A DNA stretch of 12,853 nt, taken from NCBI GenBank assembly GCA_036787815.1, contig DAIQOP010000103.1:1-12853 (forward strand), written 5' to 3'. The position numbers were made by a program, and so were the translations under genes. The stretch comes from DATBAK01 sp036787815 (lineage in GTDB: Bacteria > Actinomycetota > Acidimicrobiia > IMCC26256 > PALSA-610). The notes beneath the pieces are model-generated. The model worked only from the letters and a program-made list of their open reading frames with translations. It had not been told where the DNA came from and did no database searches. This document shows, piece after piece, positions 6,636 through 12,853 of the stretch. The first letter of the stretch is position 1; the number at the start of each line of letters is the position of its first letter.

Positions 6636-7621
6636 TGAGGCGCGACGAGTTCGAGGAGCTACTCGGTGCCTTCGCGCTCGACGCGTGCGACGCCGCCGAG
6701 ATGGCCGCGATGGAGCAGTTCGTGGCCGCGCACCCGGAGGTCGCGGCCGAGGTCGAACGGCTCCGTGCCGCCGCGGTCGGGTTGGGTGCGAGCGATGCGC
6801 TCGCGCCGCCGCGTGATGTGCGCACCAGCGTGTTCGAACGGGCGCGGGCGCGGCGGGCGCCGCGCGAGCAGACGGCGATCGAGGTGCACGCCGAGGTCGA
6901 GGCGACCCTCGTCGAGTTGCTCGGCGACGTGCCGGAGTCGGCGTGGGGTCTCGCCACCCTCAACGGTCTGACCGTGCGCGAGCTGGTCGCGCACCTCGCG
7001 GCGACGGAGAGCCTCGTCGCCATGTGGATGGGCGCGCCCACACTCCCCGAGGTGACCGAGGAACACGTGGAATCACGTACCGCGGGAGTCGTGCACATGA
7101 CGAGCGCATGGAGCCCGGCCGAGGTCGTCGCGTTGTGGCGCCGCTCGGTCTCGGCGATCCGAGACGCGGCGCCCGGCACGCAGACGTGCTCGTGGTTCGG
7201 ATCGGAGATGCCGACCGATCTCGTGCTGCTCGTGCGTGCGTTCGAGACGTGGACGCACACCGACGACATCCGTCGCGCGCTCGGCCGCGCGCTCGACGTG
7301 CCGTCGGCGGCCGCATTGCACACGATGGCCGAGGGTTCGATGACGATGGTGCCCTCCGCGTTGGGCGCGAGCGGGCTCGCCCGCCCCGGTCGCACCGCCC
7401 GCATCGTGCTCACCGGTGCCGGCGGCGGCGACTGGACACTGCCGATGCACGTCGACGGCGCCGCCGGTGTGCCCGATGTCACGCTCACGCTTCCGGTCGT
7501 CGATTGGTGTCGCCGGTTCAGTGACCGTCTGCGCGCCGACGACCTCGATGTGCTCGTGCACGGCGACCGCAGCCTGGCCGCCGACGTGGTCGCGGCGGCA
7601 CCGGTATTCGCGGGCCTGTAG
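6626..7621 (+). CDS. RskA-like anti-sigma segment fused to mycothiol-dependent isomerase (MDMPI) domain
   Basis: 331-residue protein with two parts. Residues about 5-78 (FEELLGAFALDACDAAE, AHPEVAAEVERLRAAAVGL, then PPRDVRTSVFERAR) resemble the sigma-binding N-terminus of RskA-type anti-sigma factors; the zinc-finger Cys pair of ZAS proteins is absent. Residues about 85-331 match the mycothiol-dependent maleylpyruvate isomerase/DinB family: LTVRELVAHL (115-124), FETWTHTDDIRRALG (206-220) and a C-terminal domain ending in GDRSLAADVVAAAPVF. His123, Glu207 and His211 line up with the zinc ligands His52, Glu144 and His148 of Corynebacterium NCgl2918. There is no membrane segment, unlike RskA itself, so it is probably cytoplasmic. 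Cys residues are at 21, 188 and in VVDWCRRF. Overlap with the sigma gene supports a regulatory partner role; enzymatic activity and the sensed signal are unknown. Confidence 0.85.
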   Translation: MDVMRRDEFEELLGAFALDACDAAEMAAMEQFVAAHPEVAAEVERLRAAAVGLGASDALAPPRDVRTSVFERARARRAPREQTAIEVHAEVEATLVELLGDVPESAWGLATLNGLTVRELVAHLAATESLVAMWMGAPTLPEVTEEHVESRTAGVVHMTSAWSPAEVVALWRRSVSAIRDAAPGTQTCSWFGSEMPTDLVLLVRAFETWTHTDDIRRALGRALDVPSAAALHTMAEGSMTMVPSALGASGLARPGRTARIVLTGAGGGDWTLPMHVDGAAGVPDVTLTLPVVDWCRRFSDRLRADDLDVLVHGDRSLAADVVAAAPVFAGL

Positions 7622-7626
7622 CGAGG

Positions 7627-8115
7627 TCAGTGAGCCGAGCCGACCGGTACGGCCCGACGCTCGGGAACGGCGATGTTCGCGTCCCGGCGCGCGGTGCTCG
7701 CGTCGATCGCGCGCCGGACGAGCAGTCGCGTGGTCGCGTCGGCGCCTTCGTGCGCGAGCTCGAAGTACTGACGGATGCGCCGGCTGCGCCAGCGTTCCGG
7801 GTGCGCCGCGACCGGGCGCATCTCGAGCGCGCTCGCGTCGGGTGACCACATCGAGACCTCGAGCTCGACCGTCGCGACCACACGCCGGCGCGGGGTGAGC
7901 AGATGCGCACGACCGCACCACGTCGGTGTGGGCTGCACCGGGCTGTACCGGGCGACGGGACGAAGCGGCTCGTCGAAGTACATCGAGCCGGCCCGGCCGA
8001 GGTCGAGCACCCTCGCGGCGACGAGCTCGCTTCGGTCGGCCAGGCCCTGCTGGAGCTCGGTGAGCCGATGGTTGACGCGACGTTGAACGACGAACGTCGG
8101 TGTGCTGAGCGACAT
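7627..8115 (-). CDS. Hypothetical protein, 162 residues
   Basis: I do not recognise this family. The frame starts at ATG 8115 with GGAG at 8123-8120 four bases upstream and ends only five bases from the convergent anti-sigma gene. The protein is Arg-rich and looks soluble: no signal peptide or membrane helix. It has a helical start (VNHRLTELQQGLADRSELVAA) and a central stretch of alternating hydrophobic residues that suggests beta strands (RRRVVATVELEVSMWSPD). An Arg/aromatic helix around PERWRSRRIRQYFELAHEGAD precedes a polar tail. One Cys is present (PTWCGRAH). The alternating pattern reads like a small alpha+beta fold, but that is a guess. Two opposite-strand frames (7630-7845, 7903-8214) overlap it and look like non-coding shadows. 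Confidence 0.65.
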   Translation of the reverse strand: MSLSTPTFVVQRRVNHRLTELQQGLADRSELVAARVLDLGRAGSMYFDEPLRPVARYSPVQPTPTWCGRAHLLTPRRRVVATVELEVSMWSPDASALEMRPVAAHPERWRSRRIRQYFELAHEGADATTRLLVRRAIDASTARRDANIAVPERRAVPVGSAH

Positions 8116-8172
8116 GTTGCTCCGTCCGGGGTCGGGGGGAACGCCGGTTGTGTCGATGCCTACTCTCGTCGC

Positions 8173-8206
8173 TCGTCGTTACCCGGGCGCGACGAACGAA
8201 CGACGA
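8173..8206. repeat. 8-base inverted repeat between two minus-strand genes
   Basis: TCGTCGTT at 8173-8180 and its reverse complement AACGACGA at 8199-8206 are separated by 18 bases containing CCCGGG. They lie in the 137-base gap between the hydrolase stop and the hypothetical gene's start. No U-tract follows on either strand. It could be an operator for the hypothetical gene or chance in a CG-rich, low-complexity stretch. Confidence 0.25.
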
Positions 8207-8252
8207 CGCGGTGACAGCTGGCTGAGGAACCGATGACGGTCGGCTCCGCGGC

Positions 8253-8984
8253 TCACACCCCGGAGAGCAGCCTCGCGAACGCTTCGGGGTGGGTCACCGG
8301 CGGGAGATGCCCGGTGTCGAGCCGGATCACCGTGGTGGGGCCGGGGATGCGGGCGACCATCACCTCTTGGGTCGCCGACGGGACGGGCCGGTCGCGCGTG
8401 TTGAGCGCGTACGTGACCGGAACCTGAGCGGCCAGCGACCAGTGGATCGGTTGGAAGTAGTGGTGCACGGTGTCTTCGACGCACCGCGCCGGGTCGAGCA
8501 TGAAGGCGAGGGTGTCGTCGTCGAGCGGATCGCCGCCGTACGCGTTGCGGAAGCTCTCGGGATCGGCCGGTGGCCCCGGCAGGGTGATGACGGTGCCGTC
8601 GCGACGTGCCTGCTCGACCGCGGCGACGAGGCCCTCGCGATGGTTCGGCTTCATGCAGTCGATGCCACACCCGCCCTCGTCGGGCACGAGCGCAGCGCTG
8701 AGCACCACGTGCGCGACGCGGCCGTCGAGTCCGGCGACCACGCCGGGCACCACCAGGCCCCCCGACGAGTGCGCCACGAGGACGATCGGTTCGGTGATGC
8801 CGGCGGCGTCGATGTCGGCGAGCACGGAGGCGACCTCGAGGTCGACGCTCAATGTCGCCAGGTCGGCCGGCTTGCCGTTGCGGCCCGGCAGGTCGACGGC
8901 CAGCGCGGGCGCGTCGAGGCGGGGCAACAACCGATCCCAGAATCTCGCGGTCGAGCCACCGCCGTGGATGAGGACGTAGGTCAT
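8253..8984 (-). CDS. Alpha/beta-fold hydrolase
   Basis: Predicted serine hydrolase or esterase of 243 residues, soluble. It starts directly at the first strand with MTYVLIHGGGSTARFW (1-16, oxyanion HGGG). A nucleophile elbow AHSSGG follows, with candidate Ser73. NTRDRP supplies candidate acid Asp198, and LDTGHLPPVTHP supplies candidate His226. The order and spacing fit a complete catalytic triad, and the length is typical of the plain fold with a small lid. The general type resembles the esterase-like AB hydrolases (EstC/methylesterase-like), but the substrate cannot be read from sequence. The ATG at 8984 has no Shine-Dalgarno; the longer open frame upstream overlaps the small helical gene and is not credible. 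A strong hairpin sits 17 bases before the ATG. Confidence 0.9.
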   Translation of the reverse strand: MTYVLIHGGGSTARFWDRLLPRLDAPALAVDLPGRNGKPADLATLSVDLEVASVLADIDAAGITEPIVLVAHSSGGLVVPGVVAGLDGRVAHVVLSAALVPDEGGCGIDCMKPNHREGLVAAVEQARRDGTVITLPGPPADPESFRNAYGGDPLDDDTLAFMLDPARCVEDTVHHYFQPIHWSLAAQVPVTYALNTRDRPVPSATQEVMVARIPGPTTVIRLDTGHLPPVTHPEAFARLLSGV

Positions 8985-9001
8985 CGGATCGGTCGTCGTC
9001 G

Positions 9002-9021
9002 CGCCGGGAACGCTCCCGGCG
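9002..9021 (-). terminator. GC-rich hairpin after the small helical gene
   Basis: Perfect 8-base-pair stem (CGCCGGGA at 9002-9009, TCCCGGCG at 9014-9021) with a 4-base loop, starting 9 bases beyond the stop codon of the gene ending at 9031. No U-tract follows, as is common for proposed actinobacterial terminators. It lies only 17 bases before the hydrolase start, so it could instead act as an attenuator or as a stem between two cotranscribed genes. Confidence 0.5.
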
Positions 9022-9030
9022 AGCGCTGGA

Positions 9031-9375
9031 TCAGCCCGCGGGCGGCGTGTCGGTCGTGCCGGCGGTGCCGGCGGTGCCGGTCGCGCCGGCGGTGTCGGTT
9101 GCGCCGCCTTCGGTCTCGGCCGCGACGTTGTTGGCCTCGATCTGCTGCTCGAGGTCGGTGATCTCGACGATCTTGGCGGTGATCTGCGCGTCGGCATCGG
9201 CTGCGGCCGTGCCCCGGCGCTGCGCCACCACGATCTCGCCGATCTCGGCGAGCAGCGTCTCCATCTGCTTCGTGAGCTTGCGGTCCTCGAGCTTCTCCTT
9301 GCCGACTTCGGTGGCGTGCTTGGCCTGTTCGGCGGCCTTGCCCGCGACGTCCTTGACCTTGTCGAGCAGACCCAT
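9031..9375 (-). CDS. Small helical (coiled-coil-like) protein with repeat-encoded tail
   Basis: 114-residue protein of unrecognised function. The ATG at 9375 has a strong GGAGG (9386-9382) six bases upstream, so the start is well supported. Residues 1-35 form an amphipathic Lys/Ala-rich helix (MGLLDKVKDVAGKAAEQAKH). Residues about 36-84 form a heptad-like helix (METLLAEIGEIVVAQRRG, then TAKIVEITDLEQQIE). The last 27 residues are low-complexity Gly/Ala/Thr (units such as TAG, ATG and TTD), encoded by tandem 9-base units, and are probably disordered. There is no signal peptide, membrane helix or Cys. It lies 86 bases downstream of lhr on the same strand. A structural or envelope-associated role is possible, but nothing here establishes it. 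Confidence 0.82.
   Translation of the reverse strand: MGLLDKVKDVAGKAAEQAKHATEVGKEKLEDRKLTKQMETLLAEIGEIVVAQRRGTAAADADAQITAKIVEITDLEQQIEANNVAAETEGGATDTAGATGTAGTAGTTDTPPAG
9047..9100 (-). repeat. Six tandem 9-base units in the small gene's 3' end
   Basis: Read on the plus strand the units are GTGTCGGTC, GTGCCGGCG, GTGCCGGCG, GTGCCGGTC, GCGCCGGCG and GTGTCGGTT. Two are identical and the others differ at one to three positions. On the coding strand each unit gives three residues (ATD, TAG, ATG, TAG, TAG, TTD), so the reading frame survives gain or loss of a unit. Confidence 0.8.
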
Positions 9376-9461
9376 GGTGAACCTCCGTGCGCCGACCGTG
9401 ACGGTCGTTGGCTGGTGTTGCGAGCGTAGCGGTGTCGCCGCCCGCGGTCCCGAGCCGAAGC
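9376..9461 (-). promoter_or_regulatory. Upstream region of the small helical gene
   Basis: 86-base gap between the lhr stop and the small gene. On the minus strand it holds a -10-like TACGCT (9428-9423) without a convincing -35. It also holds a 6-base-pair hairpin, CGACCG (9393-9398) and CGGTCG (9402-9407) with loop TGA, just upstream of the Shine-Dalgarno. The small gene may have its own promoter here or be read through from lhr. Confidence 0.35.
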
Positions 9462-12400
9462 TCAGGAGCGCAGCGTGAGACCGCGGTAGCCGTCGACGAA
9501 TCCCGCGGCGCGCAGCGCGGGGGCGAGGGCCGATTGCCGCGCCGGGCCGTCGTCGATCCGTTGGAGTTGCAGGGTGCCCAGGCGGCCCTCCTTGTGGGCC
9601 GCGACGAGCGCCTCGATCCACGTCTCGGGAGGGGTGTCGGTGCTCGACGCGAAGGTGATCAGGCCGCGCGCGCCGCGCTCGAGATAGGCGGCGAGCTCAC
9701 CGTCGACGAGCACCGCGTACGCGCCGGCCGCCCGCGCCGGACGGCCACCACTCTCGGGCCACGCCAGCGCGGCGCCGTACGGTTGCGCGGGATCGGTGGC
9801 GGCGAGCACCAACGCCCGCGATTCCTCCGGAGACGGCCGCTCGGCCCGCAGCCGTTCGACCGCGCCGCCGAGCGCGAACTGGGCGGCGCCGAGTGTCGCG
9901 ACGAACCACCCGCGACGGATGCGTCCGGAATCTTCCAGGGCGCGCAACACCGGGTACACCGCCGAGTAGCCACCGGCGATCCCTTCCGATTTCACGCCCT
10001 CGCGGGTGACGACGCCGTGACGTTCGAGGAGCTGGAGCGCGAGCGCGTGCGCGGCCTCGGTCGCGGTGGGGCGCGGTTCGAGCAGCGGCGCGACCAGCGA
10101 CCAGCGGCCCGAGGCCGCGGGAGGGCCGAGGCGGGTGAGCCGCCCGACCTGCGGGCGTCGTGCGGCCGCCGCCGCGGTGGCGCGGCGCTTGGCCCGGCGT
10201 GGCGCGCGCACGGGGCCGAAGGTGTCGTTGGTGACCTCGCCCGCCCACACGAGGTCCCACAGGGCGTCGAGCAGGAGTTGTTGGTCGGGGTTCCCCGCGG
10301 CCGCGAGCAGCTCGGGCCAGAACGACGCGCCGGCCGTGCCGAGGCGGGCCCGGATCGCGTCGTGGATCGGTTCGGTCGGGACGTCGACCCCGCCGCGGTC
10401 GGGGATGAGCAGCCGCACGCGATCACGGAAGCAGAGGCGCACCCGGCCGTCGTCGTCGCCGATCGGGCCCGCACCGACCCACACCAGCTCGCCCGCCGCG
10501 CAGAGCTCGTCGAGCATTGCGGGTCGGTAGCCGTCGACGCGCGCCGGGAGCACGTCGCGTTCGAGCACCGACGCGGGGATCGCCGCGCCCTGCAACTGCT
10601 CGATCGCCACGACGAGCGCGTCGAGCCCGCGGCGGGTCTGGCCGATGCCGTGCCACGCCGGGAGGAACCGACCGAATGTCGACGGGTCGACCGGCTCCAC
10701 CTCGCGCCGGAGCGCGGCGAGCGACCGCCGGCGCAGCACGCGCAGCACTCCGTCGTCGCACCACTCCGACGTGACCCCGCCCGGTCGGAAGTCGCCGATG
10801 ACGACGCGCCCGTTGGCTTCGAGTCGCCGGAGCGCCTCGAGCACGCGTTCGGCCGGAGTTCCGAGGCGGCCCGCGGCCTCCTCGACGGTGAACGGTCCGT
10901 GCGTGCGCGCGTAGCGGGCGACGAGCTCGTCGAGCGGGAAGGCGACCGGTTCGGTGAACGCGATCGGGAGGCCCGGGCCGATCGCGACTCCGAGCCCGTC
11001 GCGCAGGCGGGCCGCGTCTTCGGCGGCCGCGACGCGTTCGGCGCCCGCCACGCGCACGCGGATCGCCCGGCGCTGCGCGACGAGGGTGTCGACCCACTCG
11101 TGCAGGGCGGCCGGTTCTACCGCGGGTTCGGTGCGGGCCGCGATCTCGGTGTCGGAGAGGTCGCCGACGTCGCGCAGCAGGTCGTGCAGCCCGTCGAGGC
11201 TGCGAACCTGACGCGACGGCGCGAGGTGTTGGAGCTCGAGCTCGAGCTGGGCCAGCGCTTCGGGATCGAGCAGCTCGCGCAGCTCTTCGGCGCCGAGCAG
11301 CTCGCGCAGCAGATCGCGGTCGAGTGCGAGTGCGGTCGCGCGGCGTTCGGCCAGCGGCGCGTCGCCGTCGTACATGCCGACCGCGATCCACGCGAACAGC
11401 AACGACTGCGCGAACGGCGACGCCCGGCGGGTCTCGACCGACACCACGTGCACGCGGCGCCCGGCGATCCCTGCGAGCACCTCCCGCAGGCCCGCGAGGT
11501 CGAACACGTCGCGGAGGCACTCGCGCGTGGTCTCGAGCAGCATCGGGAACGCGGGGTACCCCGCCGAGACCGCGAGGAGATCGGCCGCGCGCTGGCGTTG
11601 CTGCCAGAGCGGCGTGCGTTCGCCCGGTCGGCGGCGTGGGAGCAGCAACGCGCGAGCCGAGTTCTCGCGAAAGCGCGACGCGAACAGCGATGTCGCCGGG
11701 AGGCGCTCGACCACGAGGTCCTCGACCTCGTCGGGGGGCACGAGGATCGCGTCGAGCGGGATGTCGTCGACCGCCTCGGGCAGGCGGATCACGATCCCGT
11801 CGTCGCTCCACATCGCCGCGGCGCCGAGATCGAGGCGCTCGAGGCGGGCTTCGATCGCGAGCGCCCACGGTGCGTGCACCCGCGATCCGAACGGCGTGAG
11901 GATGCAGAGACGCCAGTCGCCGATCTCGTCGGGAAAGCGCTCGACGACGATGGTCCGGTCGTCGGGAACCGCGCCCGTCGCCTCCGCCTGGTCGTCGAGG
12001 TACGCGAACAGGTTCTTGCGGGCACGCTCGTCGAGGCCGTCGGCGGTGAGGCGCTCCTCGGCATCCGCGCGGGGGAGCGCCCGCAGCTCGCGCACCATGG
12101 TGCCGAGGGCGCGGCCGAGCTCGAGCGGGCGGCCGGGTTTGTCGCCCTTCCAGAACGGCATCTTGCCGGGCTGGCCGGGCGCGGGTGTGACCACGACGCG
12201 GTCGTGGGTGATCTCCTCGATGCGCCACGTCGACGCGCCCAACAGGAACGTCTCGCCGGTGCGCGACTCGTAGACCATCTCCTCGTCGAGCTCGCCGACG
12301 CGGCCGCCGTCGGGAAGGAACACCCCGAACAGGCCGCGGTCGGGGATCGTGCCGCCGCTCGTGACGGCCAGCCGCTTCGAGCCCTCACGCGCCGTGAGCA

Positions 12401-12853
12401 CTCCTTCGATCCGGTCCCACACGATCCTGGGCCGCAGGCCCGCGAACTGATCGGACGGGTACCGGCCCGAGAGCATGTCGAGCACGGCTTCGAACGCGTC
12501 GCGCGAGAGATCGGCGAAGTTCGCGCTGCGCCGGACGAGCGCGAGCAGATCGTCGACCGCCCAGTCGTCGACCGAGCACGCGGCCACGATCTGTTGGGCG
12601 AGCACGTCGAGCGGTCGGCGCGGATAGCGCATCTCCTCGACCAGGCCTTCGCGCATGCGCCGCACGACGACCGTGGCTTCGAGCAGGTCACCGCGCCACT
12701 TCGGGAAGATCTTGCCGGTGCTCGGCTCGCCCACGTGGTGCCCGGCCCGCCCGACCCGCTGCATCCCGCGCGCGACCGAGCCCGGGGACTCGACGAGCAC
12801 GACGAGGTCGACCGCGCCCATGTCGATGCCGAGCTCGAGCGACGATGTCGCGA
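9462..12853 (-). CDS. lhr: ATP-dependent helicase Lhr, C-terminal 1129 residues (cut by window edge)
   Basis: Superfamily 2 DNA/RNA helicase linked to DNA repair in mycobacteria. The frame enters from the right edge mid-protein and stops at 9462. Visible residues 1-10 read ATSSLELGID (motif V region), followed by LVVLVESPGSVARG and the arginine-finger motif QRVGRAGH (31-38), then the Lhr-typical STGKIFPKWRGDLLEA. The winged-helix and Lhr-specific core follow (for example GRYPSDQFAGLRPRIVWDR). From about residue 730, the large Lhr C-terminal domain includes AWHGIGQTRRGLDAL, SVLERDVLPARVDGY and LVWVGAGPIGDDDGRVRLCF. This makes it the full-length class (about 1500 residues), not a core-only Lhr. 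The ATPase motifs I-III (about 380-400 residues) lie beyond the window. The ATG at 12821 is internal, not a start. No nei-type glycosylase gene follows. Confidence 0.95.
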   Translation of the reverse strand, partial: ATSSLELGIDMGAVDLVVLVESPGSVARGMQRVGRAGHHVGEPSTGKIFPKWRGDLLEATVVVRRMREGLVEEMRYPRRPLDVLAQQIVAACSVDDWAVDDLLALVRRSANFADLSRDAFEAVLDMLSGRYPSDQFAGLRPRIVWDRIEGVLTAREGSKRLAVTSGGTIPDRGLFGVFLPDGGRVGELDEEMVYESRTGETFLLGASTWRIEEITHDRVVVTPAPGQPGKMPFWKGDKPGRPLELGRALGTMVRELRALPRADAEERLTADGLDERARKNLFAYLDDQAEATGAVPDDRTIVVERFPDEIGDWRLCILTPFGSRVHAPWALAIEARLERLDLGAAAMWSDDGIVIRLPEAVDDIPLDAILVPPDEVEDLVVERLPATSLFASRFRENSARALLLPRRRPGERTPLWQQRQRAADLLAVSAGYPAFPMLLETTRECLRDVFDLAGLREVLAGIAGRRVHVVSVETRRASPFAQSLLFAWIAVGMYDGDAPLAERRATALALDRDLLRELLGAEELRELLDPEALAQLELELQHLAPSRQVRSLDGLHDLLRDVGDLSDTEIAARTEPAVEPAALHEWVDTLVAQRRAIRVRVAGAERVAAAEDAARLRDGLGVAIGPGLPIAFTEPVAFPLDELVARYARTHGPFTVEEAAGRLGTPAERVLEALRRLEANGRVVIGDFRPGGVTSEWCDDGVLRVLRRRSLAALRREVEPVDPSTFGRFLPAWHGIGQTRRGLDALVVAIEQLQGAAIPASVLERDVLPARVDGYRPAMLDELCAAGELVWVGAGPIGDDDGRVRLCFRDRVRLLIPDRGGVDVPTEPIHDAIRARLGTAGASFWPELLAAAGNPDQQLLLDALWDLVWAGEVTNDTFGPVRAPRRAKRRATAAAAARRPQVGRLTRLGPPAASGRWSLVAPLLEPRPTATEAAHALALQLLERHGVVTREGVKSEGIAGGYSAVYPVLRALEDSGRIRRGWFVATLGAAQFALGGAVERLRAERPSPEESRALVLAATDPAQPYGAALAWPESGGRPARAAGAYAVLVDGELAAYLERGARGLITFASSTDTPPETWIEALVAAHKEGRLGTLQLQRIDDGPARQSALAPALRAAGFVDGYRGLTLRS

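Noticed and set aside
8985..9197. Upstream extension of the alpha/beta hydrolase
   Set aside because: The extra residues are a Pro/Arg/Ser-rich shadow of the small helical gene in another frame; the fold begins at the ATG at 8984.
10423..12273. Long frames on both strands inside lhr (minus 10423-12228, plus 11374-12273)
   Set aside because: Arg/Pro/Ala-rich translations without domains; the Lhr frame is continuous and motif-bearing across the whole stretch.
1..12853. tRNA, rRNA, CRISPR array, insertion sequence, integrase or phage genes
   Set aside because: No cloverleaf-like stretch, regular spaced repeats, transposase motifs or terminal inverted repeats were seen; the intergenic gaps are all under about 220 bases.

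Overview
This is a high-G+C window (by eye near 70%) with GTG starts, 1-10 base gene overlaps and leaders that look leaderless. It most likely comes from an actinomycetote, possibly an Acidimicrobiia-type lineage. Lineage clues are a mycothiol-dependent-isomerase (MDMPI) domain, an ECF sigma factor with an RskA-like partner, a full-type Lhr helicase and actinobacterial-looking acyl-CoA dehydrogenase motifs. The lineage is inferred from gene content and composition only.

Layout: (1) 1-884 minus, the N-terminal 294 residues of an acyl-CoA dehydrogenase running off the left edge. (2) 934-3868 plus, a tightly coupled run of plsY (acyl-phosphate glycerol-3-phosphate acyltransferase), cydA and cydB (cytochrome bd oxidase); the first two genes meet or nearly meet and cydA/cydB overlap by ATGA. 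(3) 3888-5819 minus, a large lipoprotein carrying a Lon-type (S16) Ser/Lys protease domain without AAA+ or visible PDZ domains, followed by a long helical region. (4) 6039-7621 plus, divergent from the lipoprotein: an ECF sigma factor overlapping a gene that fuses an RskA-like anti-sigma segment to a complete MDMPI/DinB-type domain with its metal triad preserved. (5) 7627-8115 minus, an unrecognised 162-residue protein. (6) 8253-8984 minus, an alpha/beta hydrolase. (7) 9031-9375 minus, a small helical protein with a repeat-encoded tail, followed by a strong GC hairpin. (8) 9462 to the right edge, minus, the C-terminal 1129 residues of the helicase Lhr.

How the genes may work together: plsY-cydA-cydB looks like one transcript linking membrane phospholipid synthesis with a high-affinity terminal oxidase. 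The sigma/anti-sigma pair is a self-contained regulatory module in which a soluble enzyme-like domain could sense thiols or metals. The divergent S16 lipoprotein shares its upstream region and is the nearest candidate target. The last two statements are inferences. No tRNA, rRNA, CRISPR array, insertion sequence or phage gene was found.
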